Source: Candidatus Methylobacter oryzae
GTDB lineage: Bacteria > Pseudomonadota > Gammaproteobacteria > Methylococcales > Methylomonadaceae
Assembly (NCBI RefSeq): GCF_003994235.2
Contig: NZ_RYFG02000090.1
Coordinates: forward strand, 1 to 42,001
Reading direction: 5' to 3'
DNA length: 42,001 bases
Shown here: piece after piece, positions 1-9,700 of the stretch
Position numbering within the stretch: the first letter of the stretch is position 1
How the letters are laid out: every line of letters starts with the position of its first letter
Notes under the pieces: generated by a model
Database searches by the model: none
Seen by the model: the letters and a program-made list of their open reading frames with translations, nothing else
Told to the model about the DNA's origin: nothing
Program-made: the position numbers and the translations under genes

Positions 1-90
1 ATGTTGGACATGGTGGAATCAGATGTAAATCTAATGAGTCATGATCTGGAACATTTTCTGGATGAGCTTTTATCTCATTCAGTTCTATAG
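1..90 (+). CDS. C-terminal fragment of a gene running off the left edge
   Basis: The frame is open from the first base to a TAG at 88-90 and gives 30 residues ending in HFLDELLSHSVL. The ATG at position 1 is probably an internal codon, because nothing upstream is visible. The acidic, amphipathic tail with an FLDELL core resembles the C-terminal helix of PqqD-like peptide-binding proteins, but 30 residues are too few to assign a family. Function unknown. Confidence 0.35.
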   Translation: MLDMVESDVNLMSHDLEHFLDELLSHSVL

Positions 91-214
91 ATTTGCGTAC
101 ACTGGGCTAGCAATGTTAAAAATGACCCTGGCAAAATGCCTTTAATGTTTTACCAGACAGCTTCTTAAAAATGCGTTGCCGGACATTTTGGCTTTATCCT
201 TCTGTTTGTTGCTT

Positions 215-505
215 TTAATGTTCTTTACGATTTTCCCGCCCGTGCCATACCCGAACCACCACTACTTGAGTATCAATGATGTAACGCAGCACATAGTTAC
301 TTGCGCCAAAGGGCAGAAACAACTCGCGGCGATCGGTGCCGTCATTCATCGGGTAACCCGCTTCCGGAAAACTGGCGAGCAGCTTTGCGCCGCCCTGTAA
401 AATCTGGCCGGCACGGGCGGCGGCCGTTGGATTTTTATCTGCTAAGAACAGGCGTAGCCTTTGGACATCTTCCAGGGCTTCCGGTAGCCAGACTACTTCG
501 GGCAT
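215..505 (-). CDS. ParE/RelE-superfamily toxin
   Basis: A 96-residue basic protein. It has the ParE/RelE plasmid-stabilisation layout: an N-terminal helix pair (about residues 8-45), a central GYPMNDGTDRRELFLPF segment, and the final strands YVLRYIID and VVVVRVWHGRENR, which end in the usual R-x-W-H-x-R-E-x-R signature. Family members poison gyrase (ParE) or cleave ribosome-bound mRNA (RelE); which applies cannot be read here. Its ATG lies inside the last codons of the upstream RHH gene (13-nt overlap), so the two are translationally coupled in the antitoxin-first order. It appears intact. The family call is strong, the target is inferred. Confidence 0.85.
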   Translation of the reverse strand: MPEVVWLPEALEDVQRLRLFLADKNPTAAARAGQILQGGAKLLASFPEAGYPMNDGTDRRELFLPFGASNYVLRYIIDTQVVVVRVWHGRENRKEH

Positions 506-768
506 GGTAATTCGCAGTCACTGCCCCAGGATTCCAGCCAGCTATTAACCGTTTCATTGGGAATAGCCTGACCCGATAGCTTATAGCGTTGCCAGCGTTC
601 CTGGTCTTCGCGTTTTTCCTGTTCGTAAATCTCTTCCCGTGCCACATAATCTTCAATGGCGGCTTTCATCAGCCAATGGGGGCTACGTGCTTTAATAGTG
701 CTTAGGGCTTTAAGGCGTGTATGCAGGGTTTCATCGAGTTTAATCCCCGTGTTAATCGTTTTTGCCAT
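493..768 (-). CDS. Ribbon-helix-helix (CopG/YacA-type) antitoxin
   Basis: A 91-residue protein. Residues 4-14 (TINTGIKLDET) form the RHH beta strand, followed by two helices, RLKALSTIKARSPHWLMKAA and the DYVAREE region. The acidic C-terminal tail, rich in E/K/Q, is the part that wraps the toxin in this family. Such antitoxins bind DNA as dimers and repress their own operon. It overlaps the ParE-like toxin by 13 nt. The start ATG has only a weak AAGAA-like ribosome binding site. A possible promoter lies just upstream at 793-820. Confidence 0.83.
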   Translation of the reverse strand: MAKTINTGIKLDETLHTRLKALSTIKARSPHWLMKAAIEDYVAREEIYEQEKREDQERWQRYKLSGQAIPNETVNSWLESWGSDCELPCPK

Positions 769-792
769 AATTTTGGTTTCTTATAAAAGGTT

Positions 793-820
793 GTAATATT
801 CGCGACCTTAGCACAGTTAA
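793..820 (-). promoter_or_regulatory. Possible promoter of the ParE/RHH pair
   Basis: Read on the minus strand there is a TTAACT hexamer (820-815), a 16-nt spacer and TATTAC (798-793), about 25 nt before the antitoxin ATG. Both boxes are imperfect sigma70 matches. Inferred from position and spacing only. Confidence 0.3.
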
Positions 821-829
821 AAATTCATA

Positions 830-1478
830 GCTACCGGAACCGGTTCTGTTTCCACTCGTGGCCATCGATCAGCCTGGGTGATAATAATCGGCATAATCCC
901 AGAAAAACGGGCTGTAGCCGAAAGCATCAAAGTTGCGGGTGACTGCGGCAAAGCCCACGCGGGCCAACACCAACGCTCCGGTTACCCAATACTCGCCGAC
1001 GGCGCAAAAGACGGCGATGACATGGTGCCAATCTCACAGCCAAAGCCCGAACAGCAAGCCAAACAACCAAACAGAAGGTAATGAGGATGGTGCGATGTCT
1101 AACATACTGCCCCGTTGCTTTGTAAAGCCATTCCGACCAGTCCGGCGCTGTGGCGCCGAGCACGGGCAACGGGTACCGGTTCCGGCCGCCAGACAGCGGC
1201 AATACTTCCGGTAATGGCGATATGTATCTATTAGCCTGGATCAACAATTTAATATCATTAAAGAGATTGCCATGCCCAACAAACAAGCAATAGCCGACAA
1301 GCAAACCCATGCGGGCAATTTACCTTCGCCGATTGCCCTGCCGCCGCTGCAAAGAGTGAAGTAGGTGCCCAAAAGGTGCTGTTTGACTGTTCCATCGGCA
1401 TTGTCCGTAATCGAAAGTATTTGGTGAGAGCCGTCTTCGGGATTGACCTCCTCCCATAATCTTCATTCGTTGAAGCTT
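830..1478 (-). pseudogene. Degenerate coding stretch, probably a decayed membrane protein
   Basis: About 650 bases hold no convincing intact gene. On the minus strand there are coding-like runs in shifting frames. One contains NPEDGSHQILSITDNADGT followed by a hydrophobic segment (LSAIACLLGMAISLMIL) and a stop near 1237. Another, after a TGA, reads WHHVIAVFCAVGEYWVTGAL and continues to DYADYYHPG before stopping near 870. The hydrophobic stretches suggest a former membrane protein broken by stops and frameshifts. I do not recognise the family. Confidence 0.3.
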
Positions 1479-1652
1479 GCCTATCCAGACAATGCACTTT
1501 TAAAATGCTATGATGCAATCACGCTAAATTACAACAAAATGATTTTTCAACCTAGTTCCGAAAATCAGCAGTTAATCGAACTTCACGATTGGCTCCTGCC
1601 GATGTTAATGAACAGCCAAGTAACTATTCAATCATCAATCGAACGCCCATGA
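1479..1652 (+). pseudogene. hsdS C-terminal remnant (type I restriction specificity subunit)
   Basis: The final 55 or so residues of this frame include NYNKMIFQ, SENQQLIELHDWLLPMLMN and SQVTI. This matches the usual end of HsdS proteins, where the conserved coiled-coil helix is followed by LRDxLLPxLMSGxV. The two target-recognition domains are absent, so it cannot specify a DNA site. An hsdM scrap lies 170 bases downstream on the same strand. Identification rests on the C-terminal signature alone. Confidence 0.55.
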
Positions 1653-1720
1653 GCCATCAGACTGAGTTTACCGGCCGACAAAACCTTAACCTAATCCATA
1701 GGGCATCATTATGATTAACG

Positions 1721-1824
1721 CTGTAAGGTGGTTTCGCGCAGCAAACCGCCCCACACGCACAACATCGATGACAGACGCTCGCTGTTGTGACGGATTGCCT
1801 AACAGCGAATCCGCCTACAGATCT
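1721..1824. repeat. Dispersed palindromic repeat, copy 1
   Basis: This block of about 104 bp recurs at 14731-14835 with roughly nine substitutions and one indel over its length. It contains two hairpins: GGTGGTTT / AAACCGCC (1728-1735 with 1744-1751, one wobble pair) and a second built from CGGATT / AATCCG near its right end. It fuses directly to the broken hsdM reading frame at 1825, so insertion or recombination here may have removed the rest of hsdM. It encodes no protein and resembles a MITE or REP-type element. Confidence 0.7.
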
Positions 1825-2190
1825 AACATATCTATTCTGTTTATCGATGCCGGCAACCAAGGTAACATGGTGCTGATCAATACTTCGGATTTGGGCGAAA
1901 AAATCAAGGACGGCAAAAAACAGAAAACCGTGCTGACTTGGCAAGAAAAACAATGCATCATCGACGTATTCAACGGCCAACGGCAGGAGGAAGATTTTTC
2001 AGTCGTGGTCGATTACGAGTAAATCGGGGGTAAGAACTATTCGTTGAGCGCCGGCCAGTATTTCGACGTTAAAATCGGCTATGTCGATATTGCGCCTGAG
2101 CAATTTGCCGAGAAGATGGAAACCTTTAACGATAATTTGGACAATTTATTCAATCAGTTGCGGGATTGGAAAGTTGAGATTAGAAAATAG
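1825..2190 (+). pseudogene. hsdM C-terminal remnant (type I DNA methyltransferase)
   Basis: From 1825 the frame reads SILFIDAGNQGNMV, then SDLGEKIKDGKKQKTVLT and IDVFNGQRQEEDFSVVVDYE, which is the characteristic C-terminal third of HsdM. A TAA at 2020-2022 interrupts it. The same frame then continues with NYSLSAGQYFDVKIGYVDI and PEQFAEKM to the natural stop at 2188-2190, so the TAA is a nonsense mutation in a once-continuous gene. The catalytic domain (NPPF/Y motif) is missing. Copy 1 of the dispersed repeat abuts its left edge. Confidence 0.8.
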
Positions 2191-2206
2191 TTGGCGGGTT
2201 TGAAAT

Positions 2207-2545
2207 ATGAATGACTTTGACATGAACACAGACGCGTCTTTTTCCATTCAGTATGCCGGCTTGTTGATCATCAAGCAACGCTCCGGCATGTCCAGACACG
2301 GACAATGCTGGCGGTGAATGCCGAGTTGATCCGCCTCTATTGGGAGCCGGCAACAGAAAGAAGGCTGGGGGACTGGCGTGATTCCCCGCCTGGTACACGA
2401 CCTGCGCAATCAACTGCCCGAAGAAAAAGGCTTTTCCGAGCGCAACATCAAGCGCATGCTGGCCTTCTACCGTGAGTATCCAACCTTGGCATTTGTGCCA
2501 CCGCTTGTGGTACAAACGGAAACGGCAAAGAGCTTTCGGAATAAC
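2207..2545 (+). pseudogene. DUF1016/YhcG-type PDDEXK nuclease, frameshifted N-terminal remnant
   Basis: Three reading-frame segments together match the N-terminal DUF1016 domain. From 2207: MNDFDMNTDASFSIQYAG with LLIIKQR. After a shift near 2285: VQTRTMLAVNAELIRLYWE. After another shift near 2345: the GWGTGVIPRLVHDLRNQ equivalent, KGFSERNIKRMLAFYREYP. The C-terminal nuclease domain is absent. DUF1016 nucleases are often found in type I restriction operons, which fits the adjacent hsdM scrap. No functional product is expected. Confidence 0.72.
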
Positions 2546-2561
2546 AATTTGAGAATTGACC

Positions 2562-4293
2562 ATGTTAGATAACTGATCACTCGTAAAACGCTTGAGAACC
2601 TAGCCGGTACGGCGGCTTTTCAACGCGGCATGGATTATTTTTCCGCAGGTTCGGTAGGAGCGCTTCGCGATACCGGCAACAAGCTCAGCGCTCGCGTTGA
2701 AGGCACGGAAACTTACCGGGTTAGTTTACGGGAAGATAAGGGAGGCCTCGATTACGATTGCAGTTGCCCGCGCGCGGCCGACGGTTATTTCTGCAAGCAT
2801 TGCGTGGCGGTCGGCTTAGCTTGGCTTGCCGGACAGACGGAATCCGGCGCTGCTGTCGCCGCTAAAAAACAACGCCGCGATCCGTGGCGCGATATTCGCG
2901 ATTATTTGACGACGCAAGCGCCGGAAGTATTGATAGCGCTGTTGCTGGACACCGCCGAACGCGACGACCGCTTGTATCGATCCTTATTGCTAAAGGCCGA
3001 GCGCGCGGCCGGAGGAACTGACGTCGTCAAAGTTTTCCGTAAGTCGATAGAACAGGCAACGAGCGTGACCGATTTTATGGAATGGGGTGGGTTCGGCAAT
3101 TTTACCGATAATCTCGAGCAGGTCGTCGAATCCATGGAGGAACTGCTGACGCCGGATAGCGCCGGGATGTTGGTCGAGCTAACCGAATTCGCCATTCAAC
3201 GCTTGGAAAAATCTTTGGAAATGATTGATGATTCGGACGGCGAAGTCGGCGCTATCGTGGAAAATTTAGGCGATTTGCATCTTCGCGCCTGTGAGTTGGC
3301 GAGACCCGAGCCTATCGCACTGGCGGAACGCCTGTTTCGCTTGGAGATGACGTCGGCTTTCGGGATTTGCAGTTTCGATGCTAATACTTACCAAGATATT
3401 CTCGGTGACAAAGGCCTGCGCCGCTACCGGGAGTTGGCCGAAGCCGAGTGGGCCACGGTTAAACCGCGGCAGGACGATAGTGGTTACGACGCGCGTCGGT
3501 ATCGTATTACCTCCGTCATGGAGTCCCTGGCCAGGGCCAGCGGCGACGTGGAGGAATTGGTGGCAATCAAGTCGCGCGATTTGTCGTTGCCGTATCATTA
3601 CTTGATTATTGCCGAAATATGGGGCAAGGCCGGACAGCAGGATAAGGCGCTGGATTGGGCGGAGCGAGGGTTGCGAGCTTTTCCTGAACGGTCGGACAAC
3701 CGCTTGCGCGATTTTTTGGTCGCGGCTTACCTGAAACTGAAGCGCGACGATGAAGCTTTAGCGTTGACTTGGGTTCAGTTCGAAGAATCGGCGTCGCTGG
3801 CGCATTATAAAAAACTGCATGCCGTAGCTGAACAACTCGGGATATGGCCCGAACAGCGCAAGCGCGCTTTGGCGAAAGTCGATGAAGTCATTGCCGCCCA
3901 GGCCGCTTTTACGACTTTCTGGAAACCGAAGTCTTCGATACCCTATTATTCTTTGCGGCTTGAAATCGCTCTATGGGAGAATGATTTTGATGCTGCCTGG
4001 GAGGCTATACATGCCGGCAGCTGCAAACAGGACTTACTGATTATATTGGCCGGTAAACTGGGGCGGACGCGTCCGAACGACGCTTTGATCCTTTATAGGC
4101 GCGTGATTCCGGCCATCGTCGATCAAACCAATAATACGGCTTATGCCGAGGCAATAAAGTTGATCAATAAGGTTGGAACGATCATAAATGGCGTCATAGC
4201 GAGTTCGGCGATTACTTGGCCGAGCTACGAGCCCGTTTCAAGCCCAAGCGGAATTTCATCAAGCTTCTGGATGGCGTGGTTATCGCTACGTAA
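2562..4293 (+). pseudogene. SWIM zinc-finger protein, frameshifted near both ends
   Basis: The main open frame (ATG 2630 onward, 571 codons) has a SWIM finger: C44-x-C46 and C55-x-H57 counted from that ATG. A long TPR-like helical region follows. In relatives the N-terminus continues upstream; here codons MLDN at 2562 would join LITRKTLENLAGTAAFQRG if one base were restored near 2574. At the other end, the frame leaves the family pattern near 4188. The neighbouring frame carries the expected tail EFGDYLAELRARFKPKRN and FIKLLDGVV to a TAA at 4291-4293. Either two single-base deletions have damaged it or the assembly has errors. Starting at 2630, the SWIM finger and most of the helical region could still be made, with an aberrant 50-residue tail ending at 4345. 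Confidence 0.72.
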
Positions 4294-4341
4294 TAATCCA
4301 AGCATAAAATTTTTTATGAACAAAATATATAGAGTGCAAAC

Positions 4342-4692
4342 ATGAAAGCCGTAAAGCTAATCCTGATAGCCGCAATGCTGATACCCATGTCGGCAAACGC
4401 CGGTTTCAACGCTTTTATCGATGGGCATAAGCTGCAAGGCAAGTCCAGGGCTTATAAGAGCGGCGATATAGACGATGCCGACTTATACGATGCTGGGGCG
4501 TATGTGTATTACATCATGGGCGTTATCGATTCCAATATCGGCTCGGGCCTGTTTTGTCCGCAAAACATATCGTCAGACCAAGCCGCAAACGTTGTGACTA
4601 AGTATTTAAACGAGCATCCGCAATCGTTGGATTCTAGCGGCGAAGCGTTGGTTAAGGCGGCGCTTGCACAAGAGTGGCCTTGCAAGCCGTAA
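4342..4692 (+). CDS. Rap1a/Tai-like secreted protein
   Basis: A 116-residue protein with a clear signal peptide (basic MKAVK, hydrophobic LILIAAMLIPM, cleavage after SANA at about residue 20). The mature part has the Rap1a/Tai domain pattern: a central GAYVYYIMGVIDS helix, FCPQ, a KYLNEHP helix, and a final AL-x(4)-PC that can disulfide-bond with the earlier Cys. Characterised members are periplasmic immunity proteins against type VI amidase effectors, but many orphan homologues have no known role and no effector gene is visible here. Only one base separates its stop from the jetA ATG, so it probably heads the Wadjet transcript. An AT-rich stretch with TATATA lies just upstream of its ATG. 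Confidence 0.7.
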   Translation: MKAVKLILIAAMLIPMSANAGFNAFIDGHKLQGKSRAYKSGDIDDADLYDAGAYVYYIMGVIDSNIGSGLFCPQNISSDQAANVVTKYLNEHPQSLDSSGEALVKAALAQEWPCKP

Positions 4693-4693
4693 C

Positions 4694-6148
4694 ATGACCA
4701 TCGATTACTCTACTTTGGATGCCCTGCGCAACCACCATCCGGCATGGCGCCTTTTACGTTCGGATCATGCGCCACTGGTTGCCAGCTTTTTGCATAGAAC
4801 GTTTGTCGCGCCTAACAAACGGGTCATTGCAGCGGCCGACCTGGCCGAAGCCTTGGAAGACGAGCTTTATGCTTTACGGGAAAGGCTGGGGCAGGACGTA
4901 TTTCCAAAGCCGGCGGCGGATTACCTGAACGATTGGGCTAACCCCGATAAAGGCTGGCTGCGCAAATTTTATCAACACGGCGCCGACGAGCCGCAATTCG
5001 ACTTAACGCCGTCAACCGAAAAAGCGATTGCCTGGCTCGGTACGTTGGCCGAGCGCAGTTTTGTCGGCACCGAGTCGCGCCTGTTGACTTTGTTCGAACT
5101 GCTCAAACAGATCAGCGAAGGCAGCGAAGCCGATCCGGCCAAGCGCATCGCCGAGTTGCACAAACGCCGCGACGACATCGATGCCGAGATCATCAGAGTG
5201 CTGGCGGGCGACGTAGCGATGCTGGACGATACCGCGTTAAAAGACCGTTTCCAGCAATTCATGCAACTGGCGCGGGAGCTGTTGAGTGACTTTCGCGAAG
5301 TGGAACATAATTTCCGGCTGCTGGACCGGCGGGTGCGCGAACGTATCGCGTTGTGGGAAGGTTCCAAGGGCGCGCTGCTGGAAGAAATCATGGGCGAGCG
5401 CGATGCGATAGCCGATTCCGATCAGGGCAGGAGCTTTAGGGCATTCTGGGATTTTTTGATGTCCAGCCGGCGCCAGGAAGAACTGACCGAACTGCTCGCG
5501 CAAGTCTTGTCGCTGGCGCCGATCGAACAGTTAAAGCCCGACGCTCGGACGCGGCGCATCCATTACGATTGGCTGGAAGCCGGAGAACATACGCAACGCA
5601 CGATAGCCCAGTTGTCGCAGCAGCTCAGGCGATTTCTGGACGACCAAGCCTGGCTGGAGAATCGCCGCATCATGGACATTCTGCATCATATCGAAGCCAA
5701 GGCCTTGGCCTTGCGCGACACGCCGCCGGCCGGCGATATAGCGGCTATTGCCGATACCGCCGCCGCACCGGAATTGCCGATGGAGCGCCCGCTCCATGCG
5801 CCGACCGTCAAGCCGGTGATTGCGAACATCGAACTCGAAACCGGCGATGCCGACGTCGACATCGACGCGCTGTACTCGCAGGTCGTCATCGACAAAGCGC
5901 AATTGATCCGGCACATCCGCCATGCGTTGCAGGACAAAACGCAAGTTACGTTGCGCGACTTGACCGAAATGCAGCCTTTGCGCCAGGGTCTGGCCGAGCT
6001 GGTCGCTTACCTGCAATTGGGCAGCGAAACATTCAAAACCGTGGTCGACGAAGACACTTCCGAGTCGATCGCTTGGACAAGCATCGCTGCGGACGGCGCC
6101 GTTCGTAGCAAACGCGCCCGCCTGCCGCGGGTCATTTTCGTGAGGTAA
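4694..6148 (+). CDS. jetA: Wadjet type I JetA (DUF3375, MukF/kleisin-like)
   Basis: A 484-residue protein opening with the DUF3375 hallmark (LRNHHPAWRLLRSDHAPLV, residues about 9-27). An N-terminal winged-helix and helical region precedes a long central helical section (about 140-360) and a C-terminal winged-helix domain. In Wadjet, JetA is the kleisin that joins the heads of the JetC ATPase and, with JetB, forms the loop-extruding condensin that senses small circular DNA. The ATG at 4694 is chosen because it follows the previous stop by one base and aligns with the family N-terminus; an upstream ATG at 4664 would overlap the Rap1a-like gene. jetB begins two bases after its stop. Appears intact. 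Confidence 0.93.
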   Translation: MTIDYSTLDALRNHHPAWRLLRSDHAPLVASFLHRTFVAPNKRVIAAADLAEALEDELYALRERLGQDVFPKPAADYLNDWANPDKGWLRKFYQHGADEPQFDLTPSTEKAIAWLGTLAERSFVGTESRLLTLFELLKQISEGSEADPAKRIAELHKRRDDIDAEIIRVLAGDVAMLDDTALKDRFQQFMQLARELLSDFREVEHNFRLLDRRVRERIALWEGSKGALLEEIMGERDAIADSDQGRSFRAFWDFLMSSRRQEELTELLAQVLSLAPIEQLKPDARTRRIHYDWLEAGEHTQRTIAQLSQQLRRFLDDQAWLENRRIMDILHHIEAKALALRDTPPAGDIAAIADTAAAPELPMERPLHAPTVKPVIANIELETGDADVDIDALYSQVVIDKAQLIRHIRHALQDKTQVTLRDLTEMQPLRQGLAELVAYLQLGSETFKTVVDEDTSESIAWTSIAADGAVRSKRARLPRVIFVR

Positions 6149-6150
6149 CG

Positions 6151-6783
6151 ATGGATCAACAACAGTCCACGACGGACAACAGTACAGGGCTGTCCGCGCT
6201 GGCCATTACTTTGCTCAAGGGCGTTATCTACCGCGAGGCCGACGAACGCCTGTGGCTGGCCTTGCTGAATCTGCAAGCCCAGGTGCGCGACTACATGGCC
6301 GTGCTCGGCTTGGCTTTGGTGCTGGATGAAGCCGAAGGCTATGCCTTCCTGCAAGCCAAAGCGGAGGACGGCGAAACCGAAACCGATAAATTGCCGCGTT
6401 TGATCGCGCGCCGGCCGTTATCGTTTCCGGTCAGTTTAGTGCTGGTGCTGCTGCGCAAGAAACTGGCCGAATTCGACGCCGGCGGAGGCGATACTCGCCT
6501 GGTCTTGTCGCGCGACGAAATTGTCGAACTGGTCCGGGTGTTTTTGCCGGACAGCAGCAATGAAGCCCGGCTGATCGACCAAATCGAAACCCATATCAAT
6601 AAAGTGGTCGATCTTGGGTTTTTGCGCCGGCTGAAAACGGCTAGCGGGCCGGCCGGCTATGAAGTCAGGCGCATTTTAAAAGCCTTTGTCGATGCGCAAT
6701 GGCTCGCGGATTTCGATGCCCGATTGGCGGTTTATCAACAGCAACTGGCCGGCAAGGACAGTGTAGAGGGAGAAACTTTATGA
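6151..6783 (+). CDS. jetB: Wadjet type I JetB (DUF4194, MukE-like)
   Basis: A 210-residue protein of the DUF4194 family, the MukE-like winged-helix subunit that binds the JetA kleisin. Visible features are an N-terminal helix-rich segment ([19 protein letters not shown]), a central [22 protein letters not shown] motif area and a C-terminal winged helix with FLRRL and [21 protein letters not shown] ribosome binding site precedes the ATG. The stop overlaps the jetC start as ATGA (6780-6783), indicating translational coupling. Size is normal for the family. Confidence 0.92.
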   Translation: MDQQQSTTDNSTGLSALAITLLKGVIYREADERLWLALLNLQAQVRDYMAVLGLALVLDEAEGYAFLQAKAEDGETETDKLPRLIARRPLSFPVSLVLVLLRKKLAEFDAGGGDTRLVLSRDEIVELVRVFLPDSSNEARLIDQIETHINKVVDLGFLRRLKTASGPAGYEVRRILKAFVDAQWLADFDARLAVYQQQLAGKDSVEGETL

Positions 6784-9700
6784 ACGAGCCGTACACGCTC
6801 GAATTGGACTTTGTCGCCGACGACGCCTTGTCCGGTTTCCGGCTGAAGCGTCTGGAAGTGTTTAACTGGGGAACTTTCGACGGTCGCGTTTGGACCTTGC
6901 AGCTCGACGGCAAAAACGGCCTGTTGACCGGCGACATCGGTTCCGGCAAATCGACCTTGGTCGATGCGGTAACGACGCTGCTGGTGCCGGCCAATCGGGT
7001 GGCTTATAACAAGGCCGCCGGCGCCGACAGCAAGGAGCGGTCGTTGCGCTCTTACGTGCTCGGCCATTATAAGTCCGAACGCAACGAAATAACCGGTACC
7101 GCCAAACCGGTGCCGCTACGCGACCCGAACAGTTATTCGGTGATTTTGGGCGTGTTCCATAACGCCGGTTACGACCAGACCGTCACCCTGGCGCAAGTGT
7201 TTTGGCTCAAGGACGCGCAAAGCCAGCCGGCGCGCTTCTTTGTCGGCATCGAGCGCGAGTTGTCCATCGCCGGCGACTTCTCCCGCTTCGGTTCCGACAT
7301 TGGGCAATTGCGGAAAAAATTGCGCGGCATCGGCGCAGAAATCGAGGACACTTTCCCGAAGTACGGCGCTTGGTTCAGGCGCCGTTTCGGCATCGACAAC
7401 GAACAAGCCCTGGAACTGTTCCATCAAACCGTGTCGATGAAATCGGTCGGCAATTTAACCGACTTCGTGCGCAGTCACATGCTGGAGCCTTTCGACGTCA
7501 GCTCCCGCATCGGCGCGTTGATCACGCATTTCGACGATCTTAACCGCGCTCACGAAGCGGTCTTGAAAGCCAAGCGGCAAGTGGAATTGCTGACGCCGTT
7601 GATCGCCGATTGCCAGCATCATGCCGGCCTGGCGCAAGACATCGATGAGCTGAGGCAATCGCGGGAAGCCTTGCGCAGCTATTTTGCCGGCTTGAAACTG
7701 GCGTTGCTCAACAAGCGCATCACGTTGTTAAAAGACGACTGGGAAAAACAGGACAGCCAGGTCAAGCGCCTGGAAAACCGCCGCGACGAGCAGCGTATCG
7801 GGATCGACGAATTGAAATCCGCCGTGGCCGAAAACGGCGGCGACCGGTTGGAACGCCTGCATGCCGAAATCAAACAGAAAGAGCAAATCCGCGACCGGCG
7901 TAAACAACGCTTCGACCGTTATGCCGAACTGGTGAAAAAAGTCGGCGAAAGTCCGGCGGAAGACGAGCCGGCGTTTTTGACGCAACGCAAACGATGGTTG
8001 GCGTTGGTTGCAGAACTTAAACAAAGCGCGGCCGATGTCGAAAACCGGGAGCGCGAGCACGATTTTGCGTTTCGCAATTGCCGCGAACAACATCAAGCCT
8101 TGAACGCCGAAATTGCCGGCCTGAAAACGCGGCGCAGCAATATCGACGAACCGCAGATCAGGATTCGCGCGGCCTTGTGCCAGGCGCTGGATTTGTCCGA
8201 GGACGCAATGCCGTTTGCCGGCGAGTTGCTGCAAGTCCACGAACAAGAGCGCGACTGGGAAGGCGCGGCCGAACGCTTGCTGCGCGGTTTCGGTCTGTCG
8301 CTGTTGGTGCCGGATGCTCATTACGCGGCCGTCGTCGATTGGGTGGAGCGCAATCACTTGAAAGGACGCCTGGTTTATTTCCATGTCCGCCCGAACCGGC
8401 GCGGCGACTTGCCCGATTTGCATCGCGATTCTCTGGTGCGGAAGCTCTCGATTAAGCCCGACTCGCCATTCTACGATTGGCTGGAGCGCGAATTGGCGTA
8501 TCGTTTCGACGTGGCTTGCTGCATAACGCAAGAGCAATTCCGGCGGGAAACCCGGGCCATTACCATGGCCGGCCAAATCAAGGACCCGAGCGGACGCCAT
8601 GAAAAGGATGATCGCCACCGGCTCGACGATCGTAGCCGCTATGTGCTCGGCTGGACCAATACCGCCAAAATTGCCGCGTTGGAAGCACAGGCCCGGCAGT
8701 TGGAAAGTAAGATGGCCGAGACAGGAAGCCTAATCGGCAAACTCCAGGCGCAGCGGCAAGCCTTGGCAACGCGCTTGGAAGCGTTAACGCGGCTGGAAGA
8801 ATTCGGCAATTACGAAGACCTGGATTGGCCGTCGGCCGCTACCGACATTGCCCGGCTAAGCGAAGAGCTGCGAAGTCTGGAATCGGCGTCGGATTTGTTG
8901 CGCCAACTGACCGAGCGACTGAAACAGGCGCAGAACGAATTAGCGGCGACCGAAATGGGACTTGAGACCGCCAAGGACAAACGCTCTAAGACCGAACAAA
9001 AGCAACAGGATGCCGATAGCTTGAAGCAACAGACCGCGCTGCAAGCGGCCGGCGACATTTCGGCGTTGCTCGGCAGGCTGGACGAGATACGCGGCCAAGC
9101 GTTGGGCGATCACCAACTCAGCGTTGAATCCTGCGACAACCGCGAGCAGGAAACGCGCAAATGGTTGCAGGACAAAATAGACGGCGAGGATCGCAAACTG
9201 AAGCGGCTGAGCGATAAAATCATCCAGGCGATGATGGCGTTCAAGGAGCAATACAAACTTGAAACCGCCGAATTCGACGCTAACATCGAAGCGGCTTTCG
9301 AATATCAAAACCTGCTCGACAAGCTCGGACGCGACGACTTGCCGCGTTTCGAAGCCCGCTTCAAGGAACTCTTAAACGTCAATACCATCAACGAAATCGC
9401 CAACTTCAGCGCGCAATTGGCGCGCGAACGCGAGACTATCAAGGAGCGGATCGAGCGCATCAACGAATCGCTGACCCAGATCGACTACAACCAGGGGCGT
9501 TACATCGTGCTCGTCTCCCAGGCCAGCCCCGATGCGGACATTCGCGATTTCCAGCGCGACCTCAGAACCTGTACCGAAAGTTCGCTGACCGGCTCCGAGG
9601 ACGCGCAATATTCCGAAACCAAATTCCTCGAAGTGAAAAACATCATCGACCGCTTCCGCGGCCGGGACGGGCGTTCGGAGGAAGACAAGCGCTGGACCGC

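Noticed and set aside
4180-4200. Programmed ribosomal frameshift in the SWIM gene
   Set aside because: No slippery heptamer or downstream stimulatory structure is evident, and a second frame break at the 5' end favours mutation or error.
7728-8618. 296-codon open frame antisense to jetC
   Set aside because: It lies wholly inside the intact jetC coiled-coil region, has no ribosome binding site or domain, and its openness follows from the GC-rich codon bias of jetC.
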